The notes beneath the pieces were generated by a model. That model did no database searches, was not told the DNA's origin, and saw only the letters and a list, made by a program, of their open reading frames with translations. A program made the translations under genes and the position numbers. This document shows positions 1 through 5,951 of a DNA stretch of 6,105 nucleotides, one piece after another. Within the stretch, counting starts at the first letter, position 1, and every line of letters starts with the position of its first letter. This DNA is from Candidatus Zixiibacteriota bacterium (lineage in GTDB: Bacteria; Zixibacteria; MSB-5A5; GN15; FEB-12), in NCBI GenBank assembly GCA_029932795.1, contig JAOZPL010000128.1, forward strand, positions 1-6,105. Direction: 5' to 3'.

Positions 1-1326
1 TGCATCAGTACTGTTCTTACGGAAAACGAAACCGGTCCCCTTTCCCGTCTCCTCGTCGTAGTCAACAACTGTATCAGCCAAGCCGCCGACCGCCCGCACA
101 ATCGGGACGGTGCCATATTTCAAAGAGTACATCTGGTTGAGACCACAGGGTTCATACCGTGACGGCATCAGGAACATATCAGCCCCGGCTTCGATCCAGT
201 GGGCCAGGGTATCGTCGAACGTGAGGTAGGCTTTCAACTTGTCCGGATACTTCTTCTCAAGCTCTTCGAGCGACCGGTGGTACTTATCCTCACCAGTTCC
301 CAGTACTATCATTTGCAGGTTCATTGCAAAAAGCCGCTTGGCCGCCTTGAAGATCAAGCCCCACCCTTTCTGATCAGTCAACCGTGAAATCATCCCGACC
401 AGTGGTACTTTCTCACGAATCGGGAGGCCAGCTCTCCCGAGGAGCTCCACCCGATTCATCCGTTTTCCGGAGAGGTTAGCCACCGTATATCGGTGGGGTA
501 TCTTTTTGTCGCGCGAAGGTGACCAGACGGTGTAATCGACACCATTCAGTATACCCCGAAGGGAATCACGCCGCTCACGCAGGACACCTTCGAGGCCGCT
601 CCCGAATTCCGCTGAGGACTGAATCTCCCTTGCATAGCACGGCGACACGGTGGTGACCGCATCCGCCAGCACTATTCCGCCTTTCAGGAAATTGACTTTC
701 TTAAAAAACTCAAATGGCCCACTGACGGCGTAGCTATACTCCTTGGGCAACCCAAGTACATTAAATCGCTCCTTATCAAATACACCCTGGTAGCCCAGAT
801 TATGAATTGTGAGCACTGTTTTTGTACCAGCCAGCAACGAATCTTTAGCATAGATTGTTTTTAGATAGGCCGGAATGAGTGACGCCTGCCAGTCGTGCAC
901 GTGGATCAGGTCCGGCTTCCACTCAAGTTCCCTGACAAGCTCCAGGACCGCACGATTGAAAAACACGAACCGCTCGTCGTTATCGACGTAGTCGGTTGCA
1001 CTCGATGAATCACGGTACAGACTCGAACGGTTAAAGAAATGATCATTCTTGATGAAATAATAGTCGATTCGAGTGCTACTGTCACGGTACCTATCAGCGC
1101 CCACTTCAAACAGTTTCCCACCAACATCAAGGGTAGTTGTCCAATCGACTGGTGACAGCCTGTGCCCGGAACTTTCGACCCCCCGGTATCGTGGCAGGCA
1201 AACCTTCACCTCGTGCCCGAGCCTGGCAAGCGCTTTGGGTAGTGCTCCAAGAACATCACCAAGTCCACCCGTTCGGGCGAACGGTGCCACTTCTGATGAT
1301 ACGGCGAGGATTCTGAGCTTAGCCAT
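1..1326 (-). CDS. glgA: Glycogen synthase GlgA (GT5), 3' end cut by the window edge
   Basis: This enzyme elongates alpha-1,4-glucan in the cytoplasm using a nucleotide-glucose donor, normally ADP-glucose in bacteria. The reading frame is open for 442 codons from the ATG at 1326 to the left edge. The family is usually 470-500 residues, so roughly the last 30-60 are missing. The N-terminal GT5 Rossmann domain shows the donor-loop signature ARTGGLGDVLGALP (residues 17-30), HDWQ around residue 144 and a TIHNLGYQG motif. The C-terminal GT1 domain shows NGVDYTVW, SRLTDQKG and the catalytic SRYEPCGLNQMYSL motif, with Glu392 in the retaining-glycosyltransferase E-X7-E region, then GGLADTV. Position 18 is Arg where the family usually has the Lys of KTGGL. 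The start is supported by GGGAG a few bases upstream and by the 8-base overlap with the upstream galT-like gene. Family identity is very secure; donor preference (ADP- or UDP-glucose) is not decided by the sequence. Confidence 0.97.
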   Translation of the reverse strand, partial: MAKLRILAVSSEVAPFARTGGLGDVLGALPKALARLGHEVKVCLPRYRGVESSGHRLSPVDWTTTLDVGGKLFEVGADRYRDSSTRIDYYFIKNDHFFNRSSLYRDSSSATDYVDNDERFVFFNRAVLELVRELEWKPDLIHVHDWQASLIPAYLKTIYAKDSLLAGTKTVLTIHNLGYQGVFDKERFNVLGLPKEYSYAVSGPFEFFKKVNFLKGGIVLADAVTTVSPCYAREIQSSAEFGSGLEGVLRERRDSLRGILNGVDYTVWSPSRDKKIPHRYTVANLSGKRMNRVELLGRAGLPIREKVPLVGMISRLTDQKGWGLIFKAAKRLFAMNLQMIVLGTGEDKYHRSLEELEKKYPDKLKAYLTFDDTLAHWIEAGADMFLMPSRYEPCGLNQMYSLKYGTVPIVRAVGGLADTVVDYDEETGKGTGFVFRKNSTDA

Positions 1327-2365
1327 CTTCTCCCGAAGCCCTGGGATGTTTTATTTCTCCATAGCGTTCGATTTCAATCCCCCGGAGGAAAGCCGCCGCC
1401 TCCTCGGGCAGGGTCGGGTTTATGTAGAAACCAGACCCCCATTCAAAACCAGCCACTCTGGTCAGCTTGGGAATCACCTCAATATGCCAGTGAAAAAGTT
1501 CATGGTACTCGGGTGAAGTTGGTCGCGTACACAGGATATAATTGAACGGTGGATTGTTGAGTGCCAGTTTCAAGCGTATCAGTGTATCCCTGAGGCATCT
1601 GGCCAGAGTCAGATATTCCCAGTCTGACATCTCCAGGAAACTGGACTGGTGTGTCTTTGGAATGATGCAGGTCTCGAATGGAAAACGAGGGGCAAATGGT
1701 TCAAAGCTGATAAAGGCGTCAAAGTCTTTGACGATGCGTTCCTGGTCATTGATCTCCTGATGGACGATATCGCAGAAGATACAGCGCTCTTTGAACTGGT
1801 AATACCGTTTGGCTCCGGCCACCTTTTCATCAACACGTTTGGGAATGATGGGCGTGGCTATCAACTGGCTGTGCGAATGCTCCAGCGAAGCCCCCGCTGC
1901 CTCACCGTGGTTCTTGAAAACCAGAATGTACTTGAAACGAATATCACGTTCCAGATCCGCCATCCGCTCCCGGTAGACCCAGAGGACATCACGTACTTCC
2001 TCGTCGGTCATATCAACCATATCCCGACCATGCTCGGGAGTCTCAATAATCACTTCGTGGGCACCGATACCGTTCATCCTATCGTACATGCCCATTGGTT
2101 CCCGATTGAGGTCTCCCTCAACGATTAGAGCCGGGTACTTGTTCGGAATAACGCGAATTCTCCAACCGGGCTGGTTCGGCTCCGACTCCGGCGTCCTGTA
2201 CGCCAGAATCTCAGAGGGCGTGGCGCTTTCGTTTCCAGGGCAGAAGGGACACATGGCAGCGTCGCTCACCCTGGTCACGGAGCTATACGATGAGGGTCTT
2301 CTCCCTCGTTCCGCCGAGATGATTACCCAGCGGCCAATAACAGGGTCTTTTCGCAGCTCAGGCAT
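1319..2365 (-). CDS. galT: GalT-family (HIT superfamily) sugar-1-phosphate nucleotidyltransferase
   Basis: This 348-residue protein belongs to the family of galactose-1-phosphate uridylyltransferases, which move a nucleotidyl group between sugar phosphates through a covalent nucleotidyl-histidine. It has two tandem HIT-like halves. The first starts with ELRKDPVIGRWVII, carries zinc-type Cys39/Cys42 (CPFC), His112 in GAHEVIIETPEH, and the active-site motif HSHSQ at 163-167, where His165 is the expected nucleophile. The second opens with CIFCDIV (Cys195/Cys198) and carries HWHIEVIPKL at 292-301. The active site reads HSHSQ rather than the HPHGQ of E. coli GalT, which places it in the broader COG1085-type group that includes enzymes of other specificity, such as plant ADP-glucose phosphorylase. 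The ATG at 2365 has GGAG six bases upstream. It overlaps glgA by 8 bases, and no other Leloir-pathway gene (galK, galE, galM) is visible. The family call is firm. Galactose-1-phosphate as the true substrate is only the default annotation, and an ADP-glucose or UDP-glucose role linked to glycogen is a real alternative. Confidence 0.9.
   Translation of the reverse strand: MPELRKDPVIGRWVIISAERGRRPSSYSSVTRVSDAAMCPFCPGNESATPSEILAYRTPESEPNQPGWRIRVIPNKYPALIVEGDLNREPMGMYDRMNGIGAHEVIIETPEHGRDMVDMTDEEVRDVLWVYRERMADLERDIRFKYILVFKNHGEAAGASLEHSHSQLIATPIIPKRVDEKVAGAKRYYQFKERCIFCDIVHQEINDQERIVKDFDAFISFEPFAPRFPFETCIIPKTHQSSFLEMSDWEYLTLARCLRDTLIRLKLALNNPPFNYILCTRPTSPEYHELFHWHIEVIPKLTRVAGFEWGSGFYINPTLPEEAAAFLRGIEIERYGEIKHPRASGEDG
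1329..1334 (-). promoter_or_regulatory. Ribosome binding site of glgA inside the galT-like gene
   Basis: GGGAGA lies on the minus strand just ahead of the glgA ATG (1324-1326), within the last codons of the galT-like gene. The downstream start and the upstream stop share the string ATGGCTAA (1319-1326). This arrangement is typical of translational coupling, so the two proteins are probably made in linked amounts. Confidence 0.6.
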
Positions 2366-2371
2366 ATGTCG

Positions 2372-2375
2372 CTCC
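2372..2375 (-). promoter_or_regulatory. Ribosome binding site of the galT-like gene
   Basis: GGAG on the minus strand sits six bases before the ATG at 2363-2365. This supports that start, although the reading frame has no near upstream competitor with a comparable site. Confidence 0.55.
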
Positions 2376-2476
2376 GTTCAAACGATAAATGATACGTACC
2401 CTGGCCACTAGTGTCAACACCTCCGCCACTCCGGTGAACTGTCTGTTACGCATGGGGAATATGTCAACTATCATGG

Positions 2477-3745
2477 TCAGAAGACCAGTGTTCCGTTGTT
2501 ACTCGTGCTCGACTCAGCGATGGATTTCAGCACTGCGATTTCTCTCTCAGAAAGCGTCTGATTCCGACGTTCCATGGCTCGCCGAACAGTCTCAATAGCT
2601 TTATCAAATTGATAAGCCTCATACTTCCCGGAACTGCCCCAGGAAAACGGTGGTATTTCCCTGTCACTAACCAGGGCACCGCCAAGGATGTTACAACAAA
2701 CACCTATATTTATACCGGTGGTCAGCAGAGCGCCGATTCCAAACTTGGTATGATCACCAATAAACGATCCAACCTTCAGGGTGCCGGTATCGATAACCTC
2801 ACCTGCCAGAGTAACCCGAACACAGGAGTAGTTGTTCTTCAGATCGGAATTGGTGGTCATGGCCCCGAAATTTACCCAGGAACCGACATAGCTGTGACCA
2901 ATGAAACCAGCATGATACTTGTTTACATACGGATGAAATACCGAACCCTCGACCTCACCGCCAACCCGGCAGGTATGACCAATCGACGATCCCGAAACCT
3001 TGCCGGCAGCCAGGATTGAGTTAGGACCGATAGAGCATGGGCCATAGACGGCGACATGTGATTCCACGCGTGTGTTCATACCTATGTATACCGGCCCCTT
3101 TGAAGCATCAATGACCGAGCCCGGTAGAATCTCAGCACCGTCCCCGAGGTATATGTTTTTACGATTTATCAAATATGCCCCATCATGAACCTCAGCACGC
3201 GAAGGAGCCGCCGACTCTTTCAGGTACGCGAAATCCTGCTCGATGCCGGTTTCAAGGTCAACTACTATCTCCCAGCAGTAGTTGTAGAGAGTTGCGGTGG
3301 TATCAAAGTCGGCGATGTGCGACTCTGCATCCCGACGGCGGCCAACGAATTCCTGAGGAGTAACCACGGCCCCCAGATTCTGAATCGTATCCGGCTTGAA
3401 TAACACCGCCACCGTCTGGCCTTTATTCTTGAAAACTGTCGAGATAGTTGTCTCCTTGATGAGTCCGGGAAGATCACCGTAATCACGTATTCGTCCGTTA
3501 AGAAAAAGCACCTCGTCTTTTTCCCGTTTGATGATGTTCACGGGATAATCGGGCATCTGTTCCGCAATGAATGACGAAAGAGAATCACGAACGGCCAGGA
3601 TGATGCCTGCGTTGCTGAAATGCCGGTGTACACGTTCGTACAGTGAAAGAATGCCTGCACGCAAAAGGTAAACCGGGCGGAGAAACGTCAGCGGGTAGAA
3701 CTGAGCAAACCTGTCATCCTCATAGATGCAAACCTTCATCGGCAT
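2477..3745 (-). CDS. GlmU-like fused nucleotidyltransferase / left-handed beta-helix acyltransferase
   Basis: This 422-residue protein resembles the 'alternative' bacterial GlmU family (putative sugar nucleotidyltransferase, found notably in Bacteroidetes and relatives). The likely role is to form a nucleotide sugar such as UDP-GlcNAc from a sugar-1-phosphate, with an acetyltransferase half, in the cytoplasm. Residues about 1-185 are the divergent nucleotidyltransferase domain, opening with CIYEDDRFAQFYPLTFLRPV and followed by LRAGILSLYERV. It lacks the classical LAAGxGTRM loop of E. coli GlmU, as is usual for this family. Residues about 190-365 form hexapeptide repeats of a left-handed beta-helix, including NKYHAGFIGHSYVGSWVNFG at 275-294. 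His278 aligns by eye with the catalytic His363 of E. coli GlmU (GHLTYLGDAEIG). The tail (about 370-422) is charged and probably helical. The start at MPMK is chosen because GAGGG lies six bases upstream; the second ATG (3739) would be 12 bases from it. The galT-like gene follows after a 111-base gap. The fold is secure; the exact sugar and nucleotide are inferred. Confidence 0.88.
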   Translation of the reverse strand: MPMKVCIYEDDRFAQFYPLTFLRPVYLLRAGILSLYERVHRHFSNAGIILAVRDSLSSFIAEQMPDYPVNIIKREKDEVLFLNGRIRDYGDLPGLIKETTISTVFKNKGQTVAVLFKPDTIQNLGAVVTPQEFVGRRRDAESHIADFDTTATLYNYCWEIVVDLETGIEQDFAYLKESAAPSRAEVHDGAYLINRKNIYLGDGAEILPGSVIDASKGPVYIGMNTRVESHVAVYGPCSIGPNSILAAGKVSGSSIGHTCRVGGEVEGSVFHPYVNKYHAGFIGHSYVGSWVNFGAMTTNSDLKNNYSCVRVTLAGEVIDTGTLKVGSFIGDHTKFGIGALLTTGINIGVCCNILGGALVSDREIPPFSWGSSGKYEAYQFDKAIETVRRAMERRNQTLSEREIAVLKSIAESSTSNNGTLVF

Positions 3746-3751
3746 GGCAAT

Positions 3752-3756
3752 CCCTC
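3752..3756 (-). promoter_or_regulatory. Ribosome binding site deciding the GlmU-like start
   Basis: GAGGG on the minus strand is six bases from the ATG at 3743-3745 and 12 bases from the alternative ATG at 3737-3739. The spacing favours the upstream start. The same octamer ATGAGGGA recurs 23 bases further upstream (3774-3781), probably by chance. Confidence 0.5.
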
Positions 3757-3966
3757 ATGATTACAAAATGTATTCCCTCATTTATTGATCGACCTTTCCG
3801 GCGTCACCTGAAGCGATCTGACCGTTTGAGCCACAGATGGCAACCACGATATCGACATCACCAGACCCATATCGGCACGGCCGGAACTGATCAGACTATC
3901 GCGCGATAACGACGCAGATTACTGCTCGCTCAGAAAACAGCCGTGTGACCGTCGCCATCTACTGAA

Positions 3967-4161
3967 CTAGGCTTGTTCAGGCTGGCGGAATTCCGGTTCC
4001 GGTTGCTTTGCCTCAGACGTAATAATCTCTGCAACTTCATCCAGAAGGTCAATAACACGGCTCAGTCGAGCAGCGATGACACTGAGCAACACTACGGCGA
4101 GAAACCCGAGTATTAAACCAATAACCTCTGGTGTGCCTAGCAATGAAAACAACTGCTGCAT
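3967..4161 (-). CDS. Small single-pass membrane protein, function unknown
   Basis: This is a 64-residue protein that I cannot assign to a named family. It begins MQQLFSLLGTPEVIG. One strongly hydrophobic segment spans about residues 13-31, ending in AARLSR, so the positive-inside rule predicts N-out/C-in. A short amphipathic acidic helix follows (about 34-50, VIDLLDEVAEIIT), then a Pro/Glu/Gln-rich hydrophilic tail (51-64). A TTG six bases upstream (4167) is in frame, but GGAGAG at 4168-4173 would abut it, whereas it is about seven bases from the ATG at 4161, so the ATG is preferred. It stands alone between queT (209 bases upstream) and the GlmU-like gene (221 bases downstream). A weak promoter candidate lies ahead of it. 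The clean ribosome binding site and coherent membrane-protein layout argue for a real gene; the small size leaves some doubt. Confidence 0.68.
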   Translation of the reverse strand: MQQLFSLLGTPEVIGLILGFLAVVLLSVIAARLSRVIDLLDEVAEIITSEAKQPEPEFRQPEQA

Positions 4162-4167
4162 TTGCAA

Positions 4168-4173
4168 CTCTCC
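4168..4173 (-). promoter_or_regulatory. Ribosome binding site deciding the start of the small membrane protein
   Basis: GGAGAG on the minus strand is followed by TTGCAA and then the ATG at 4159-4161. This spacing is good for the ATG and impossible for the in-frame TTG at 4167, so the protein is 64 rather than 66 residues. Confidence 0.55.
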
Positions 4174-4233
4174 ATACTATTTTCTATGGCACCTGCCGCG
4201 ACAGACACGATGGATCACCCGGCAAGCTGCCTT

Positions 4234-4262
4234 CATATAATCCTCATCAGTGCCAAAGACAA
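4234..4262 (-). promoter_or_regulatory. Possible sigma-70-type promoter for the small membrane protein
   Basis: On the minus strand TTGTCT (4257-4262) and TATATG (4234-4239) are separated by exactly 17 bases, each matching four of six consensus positions. A transcript starting near 4227 would have a leader of about 65 bases before the ATG at 4161. The matches are imperfect and such pairs arise by chance in AT-rich gaps, so this is only a candidate. Confidence 0.28.
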
Positions 4263-4370
4263 CTAAAAACGCCAACCGGCAGAATACCCTATAGCTTTGT
4301 CAATCACTCCATATGTTGAGCCATAACCCGAGCCTGGCTCCGATATAGATGCTGCCGGTGGCTTAAGGCA

Positions 4371-5198
4371 TCAAAGGTCAAAGACGAAGCCTTTGCGCGT
4401 TTCGATCAGGCGCAAGAGAGGCAGACCCAGGATGTAGCAGGCAATCAACTGGCCCACGCCAACCATCTGAACAGCAAACCAGTAGTTCACACCCATAATC
4501 GGGGCCAGATAGAGTGACACGCCAAAGGCGTTGAACAGCACTGGTGGCAGAGGAGCCAGCAGGATGTTAGGATTTTCCCCCGCAAGCCAGAGGCGAACCA
4601 GCATCCAAGTTACCAGCCACGCCCCGAGAAGAGCAACGGAACCGATGATATACAAGGAAGCATGAGAGAGTTGCCACCGCATGTAACCAAACAGTACTAA
4701 CAGAATTAGTGAGATTATTGTAAGTATTGCTCTAAACCAGCTGGCGTTGTGTCTCGAGGTTTTCAGTTTCAGAGCTGTAATTAGCAAAATAGCGCTTATA
4801 ACAGGCAACAGGAGGTCAGAGTCAATACTCGTACTGACCCTTAATAAGTACACGGAGCCAACCCAGAGGAGGACAAGCGGAACCAGGCTCAACCAGGAAG
4901 CGAGCCTGAGCTTCGAGAACTGGCGTATTGCCCTCGTGGCAAGGGCGGCGGCGAGAGTTATCAGGGACCCGAAGATCACATCCTGCCAGCCCAGGCCACC
5001 GAATACATTGACCAGCATGCAGCCAACAAACAGACCGGGAATGGCAGCACGAGTACGGTATGGCAGCACTGTGAGCGCCTCAGCTACCCTGACCTGATAG
5101 ACTCCGAAAGAGATTGGGTAAAAGGTCAGGCCGAGCACAGCATACAAAGCCCCTATAAATCCAGCGAGCGTGATTTCTTTAAGACTCAGGCCAGTCAT
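4371..5198 (-). CDS. queT: QueT-family transporter (ECF S-component-like) with a large internal hydrophobic insertion
   Basis: QueT-family integral membrane proteins are predicted substrate-binding (S) components of energy-coupling-factor importers for queuosine precursors such as preQ0/preQ1. Residues about 6-92 match the family's N-terminal half: LYAVLGLTFYPISFGVYQVRVAEALTVLP (about 19-46), AAIPGLFVGCMLVNVFGG (51-68) and the DVIFGSLITLAAALATR stretch. Residues about 213-265 match the C-terminal half: LAPLPPVLFNAFGVSLYLAP, then FAVQMVGVGQLIACYILGLPLL. Family members are usually about 150-170 residues and these halves are normally adjacent. Here about 115 residues (93-207) with roughly four extra hydrophobic segments lie between them, giving 275 in total. 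The ATG at 5198 is preceded in frame by a TGA four codons upstream, so it is the furthest possible ATG. No strong ribosome binding site is seen, and coupling to the regulator gene ending 32 bases upstream is likely. No ECF ATPase or T-component gene and no preQ1 riboswitch are visible in the window. The family call is good; the substrate is inferred. Confidence 0.85.
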   Translation of the reverse strand: MTGLSLKEITLAGFIGALYAVLGLTFYPISFGVYQVRVAEALTVLPYRTRAAIPGLFVGCMLVNVFGGLGWQDVIFGSLITLAAALATRAIRQFSKLRLASWLSLVPLVLLWVGSVYLLRVSTSIDSDLLLPVISAILLITALKLKTSRHNASWFRAILTIISLILLVLFGYMRWQLSHASLYIIGSVALLGAWLVTWMLVRLWLAGENPNILLAPLPPVLFNAFGVSLYLAPIMGVNYWFAVQMVGVGQLIACYILGLPLLRLIETRKGFVFDL

Positions 5199-5230
5199 TT
5201 CGGCAAATCAACCGCCGCCGATTTCCCCTG

Positions 5231-5908
5231 TCAACCTGTTTTTTTGGCACCGCCGTTCTTACGCTGTGCTCGTGTTGCCCTCGATTTACCCTTCCGCTCC
5301 TTGGACACTGCCAGATCAGCGATTTCACGAACCGCCACCTCTACGGGTGACTCATTCGGCTCACTTGTCACGATGAGAAATGGCCCACTGCGAGTAACCT
5401 TGATAGCAATCGGCAGGAACAGTCTCCAGGTTGGGTCGATACCCTTTAATCGGATCATGACCTTGTGATTGGTCACTATTGCCCGAGTGAAGCGATTCAG
5501 AATATCACTCCCGGCAACACTCGCTACTTTGTCATCCAACTTCTCCAGTAGGAATAGATTCTTGTTGTCCTGCCCTGGTTTTCCCCTTGCTCGATCCTGT
5601 ATCTTTTTCTCAATCAGATTAAACTTGTCCCTGAAGAATATGTAGTTAACGAGTGGATTATTCCGGAGACTATACCGGATCAACTCCAGTTCGTTCGTCC
5701 CCAAATCCGCCAGTGGGAAATCCCGGTCCCGGTCTAATCGATATCCTCCGTCGTAGTAAGTGGGAATGTTCATACGTTTGAGCGTTCGGAGATCACGATA
5801 GATTGTCCGATCCGATACACCGCACACCTGGCTCATCTCCCTGACAGTCACCACCGGCCGGTCTTTGAGCAGGTTGATCAACTGAATCAGTCTTTCCGGT
5901 CTCGCCAT
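5231..5908 (-). CDS. HTH transcriptional regulator with degenerate WYL-like domain
   Basis: This is a 225-residue predicted DNA-binding regulator. Residues 1-60 form an HTH_11/DeoR-like winged helix: RLIQLINLLKDRP, then VREMSQVCGVSDRTIYRDL with the recognition helix at about 32-43, and a wing at YYDGGYRL. Residues about 137-200 resemble a WYL sensor domain: FTRAIVTNHKVMIRLKG, then LPIAIKVTRSGPFLIVTSEP and a closing VREIADLAVS. The signature W-Y-L is replaced by P-F-L (176-178). The last ~23 residues are a Lys/Arg-rich tail (KERKGKSRATRAQRKNGG and beyond). The frame stays open upstream to a GTG at 5995, but the ATG at 5908 is preferred. It places the HTH at the N-terminus as in relatives, the extra 29 residues look unlike protein, and a palindrome lies in that stretch. 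Neither start has a good ribosome binding site. It is followed 32 bases later by the queT-like gene, probably one operon, so it may regulate precursor uptake. Its ligand is unknown. Confidence 0.85.
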   Translation of the reverse strand: MARPERLIQLINLLKDRPVVTVREMSQVCGVSDRTIYRDLRTLKRMNIPTYYDGGYRLDRDRDFPLADLGTNELELIRYSLRNNPLVNYIFFRDKFNLIEKKIQDRARGKPGQDNKNLFLLEKLDDKVASVAGSDILNRFTRAIVTNHKVMIRLKGIDPTWRLFLPIAIKVTRSGPFLIVTSEPNESPVEVAVREIADLAVSKERKGKSRATRAQRKNGGAKKTG

Positions 5909-5932
5909 ACAGTAACAAGTGTAGGTATGACC

Positions 5933-5951
5933 ACTGACATCTGACGTCAGT
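5933..5951. promoter_or_regulatory. Palindromic candidate operator upstream of the HTH regulator
   Basis: ACTGAC (5933-5938) and GTCAGT (5946-5951) form a perfect 6-base inverted repeat with a 7-base spacer. Nested in it is the perfect 10-base palindrome CTGACGTCAG (5941-5950). The element sits 25-43 bases ahead of the regulator's preferred ATG, where an autoregulatory site would be expected. No confident -35/-10 pair was found around it. The symmetry is seen directly; operator function is inferred. Confidence 0.4.

Noticed and set aside
1006..1092. Repeated YRDSS peptide within the N-terminal domain of GlgA
   Set aside because: There are only two short copies in a variable loop, with differing DNA around them, so there is no evidence of a real repeat.
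1649..2128. Plus-strand open frame of 159 codons opposite the galT-like gene (also 1073-1516 and 2609-3019 on the plus strand)
   Set aside because: These lie antisense to well-supported genes, have no recognisable domains and look like shadow frames of the opposite strand.
3751..3781. Direct repeat of ATGAGGGA (minus strand) 23 bases apart ahead of the GlmU-like gene
   Set aside because: One copy is the ribosome binding site region, and eight-base repeats at this distance are plausible by chance.
4298..4303. Perfect TTGACA on the minus strand downstream of queT
   Set aside because: No acceptable -10 element lies 16-18 bases downstream of it (the hexamer at 17 bases is GCCGGT).
4318..4340. 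Inverted repeat GAGCCA-N11-TGGCTC downstream of the queT-like stop
   Set aside because: The stem is only six bases with an 11-base loop and no T-run follows on the minus strand, so it is not a convincing terminator.
5199..5230. Possible preQ1 riboswitch ahead of the queT-like gene
   Set aside because: The gap is only 32 bases and shows no preQ1 aptamer-like stem or A-rich tail; none was recognised upstream of the regulator either.
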